DNA of 5,302 nucleotides, from NCBI RefSeq assembly GCF_937875145.1, contig NZ_CALNCS010000230.1, positions 1 to 5,302 on the forward strand. Reading direction: 5' to 3'. The stretch's first letter is position 1, and each line of letters starts with the position of its first letter. Position numbers and translations under genes: made by a program. The DNA comes from Alkalibaculum bacchi (lineage in GTDB: Bacteria > Bacillota > Clostridia > Eubacteriales > Alkalibacteraceae). This document shows, one piece after another, positions 4,999 to 5,302 of this stretch. The notes under the pieces are model-generated. The model did no database searches, was not told where the DNA came from, and saw nothing but the letters and a program-made list of their open reading frames with translations.

Positions 4999-5020
4999 AA
5001 AAAACAGAATGTGCCATCTG
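4999..5020 (-). terminator. Weak terminator candidate after trpA
   Basis: On the minus strand CAGATG-GCA-CATTCTG (5020-5005) forms a short stem of about 6 bp with one bulged T, followed directly by six T residues (5004-4999). It lies 40 bases after the trpA stop. The stem is small, so termination strength is uncertain. Confidence 0.35.
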
Positions 5021-5060
5021 ACAATGCATAAATAACTCTTATAAAACAATCCCGTTATGT

Positions 5061-5302
5061 TCAAATCATCTGGCAAATAGCTCTTTTCATTGCGCGGACA
5101 TAGTCTCTCACATACGGTACGCAGTCCTCGCCATATTTGGCACATAGTTTCACAATGGCAGAGCCGACGATTATACCGTCGGCCTCTTGCGCCATATAGG
5201 CCGCCTGTTCCGGCGTGGAGATGCCGAAACCCACGGCGCAAGGAATATCTGTCACTTCTTTTGCAAGTGCAATCATACCACCGATGTCAGTGGTAATTTT
5301 GG
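5061..5302 (-). CDS. trpA: Tryptophan synthase alpha subunit, C-terminal part
   Basis: TrpA cleaves indole-3-glycerol phosphate to indole and glyceraldehyde 3-phosphate, and passes indole to TrpB through the tunnel of the cytosolic alpha2-beta2 complex. The window holds the last 79 residues; the 5' part lies beyond the right edge. The frame shows ITTDIGGM, then VTDIPCAVGFGISTPEQA, where G-F-G-I-S is a phosphate-binding loop, then ADGIIVGSAIVKL, where G-S is the second phosphate-contacting turn (Gly234-Ser235 in the enteric enzyme). From G-S to the TGA at 5063-5061 there are 34 residues, which matches the family's natural C-terminus, so the 3' end is complete. By hand count the segment is about 50% GC, against about 35% in rows sampled from neighbouring genes, and it uses more G/C-ending codons. 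Transfer from another genome is a fair inference. The remaining trp operon would lie to the right. Confidence 0.93.
   Translation of the reverse strand, partial: KITTDIGGMIALAKEVTDIPCAVGFGISTPEQAAYMAQEADGIIVGSAIVKLCAKYGEDCVPYVRDYVRAMKRAICQMI

Larger units (their letters stand above)
4674..5060. other. 387-base region without an intact gene
   Basis: Between the 177-residue protein gene and trpA there is no intact reading frame that I can support. The stretch holds overlapping hairpins at 4684-4721, a frameshifted recombinase-like remnant with a hairpin after it (4730-4919), a 12-bp inverted repeat at 4953-4984 and a weak trpA terminator at 4999-5020. The mix suggests a degraded insertion scar. 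Confidence 0.6.

Noticed and set aside
4894..5241. Minus-strand open frame with a Walker-A-like GSGFAGKT
   Set aside because: It overlaps trpA in another frame, and the Walker-like octet falls in the arm of the 12-bp inverted repeat. No P-loop ATPase fold follows, so the match is chance.
5090..5296. Plus-strand open frame rich in Arg, His and Pro
   Set aside because: It lies antisense to trpA, has no ribosome binding site and has the composition expected of a shadow frame in higher-GC DNA.

Overview
The window looks like chromosomal DNA of a low-GC anaerobic Firmicute, most likely a Clostridia-type methylotroph or acetogen. This is inferred from the AT-rich intergenic DNA, the strong AGGAGG-type ribosome binding sites, and a corrinoid methyltransferase pair next to a folate C1 gene. 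I cannot name a species.

Layout from left to right. (1) Positions 1-262, minus strand: the 5' part of a small winged-helix-like gene that runs off the left edge. It contains a near-perfect 26-bp inverted repeat at the edge. (2) 356-952, minus: a cyclodeaminase/cyclohydrolase (FchA family) protein that handles folate-bound C1 units. (3) 953-1219: a divergent, very AT-rich control region with a Fur-like palindrome, a good sigma-A promoter (TTGACT-17-TAAGAT) and an 11-bp hairpin in the leader. (4) 1220-1852 and 1883-2863, plus: a two-gene operon for a cobalamin-binding methyl carrier and a URO-D-fold methyltransferase. The methyltransferase shows the spacing E-X14-E-X20-H that I recall as the zinc motif of phenyl-methyl-ether O-demethylases. 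A strong bidirectional terminator follows at 2883-2922. (5) 2981-3988, minus: a type I asparaginase (AnsA). (6) 4140-4673, plus: an unrecognised 177-residue protein, probably a beta-sandwich. (7) 4674-5060: a non-coding stretch with hairpins and a frameshifted remnant that looks like the C-terminus of a large serine recombinase. (8) 5061-5302, minus: the C-terminal end of tryptophan synthase alpha (TrpA), at about 50% GC by hand count against about 35% in the sampled rows of neighbouring genes.

How the genes may work together. The methyltransferase would move a methyl group from an unknown donor (a methoxylated aromatic is the best guess) to Co(I) of the carrier. A methyltransferase II and a corrinoid-reactivating protein, both absent here, would be needed to pass it to tetrahydrofolate. 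The divergent FchA-like protein could then act on methenyl-THF in the folate pathway. The asparaginase, the 177-residue protein and trpA show no clear functional link to this module. The recombinase remnant and the GC step suggest that the right end is a site of past insertion or transfer.
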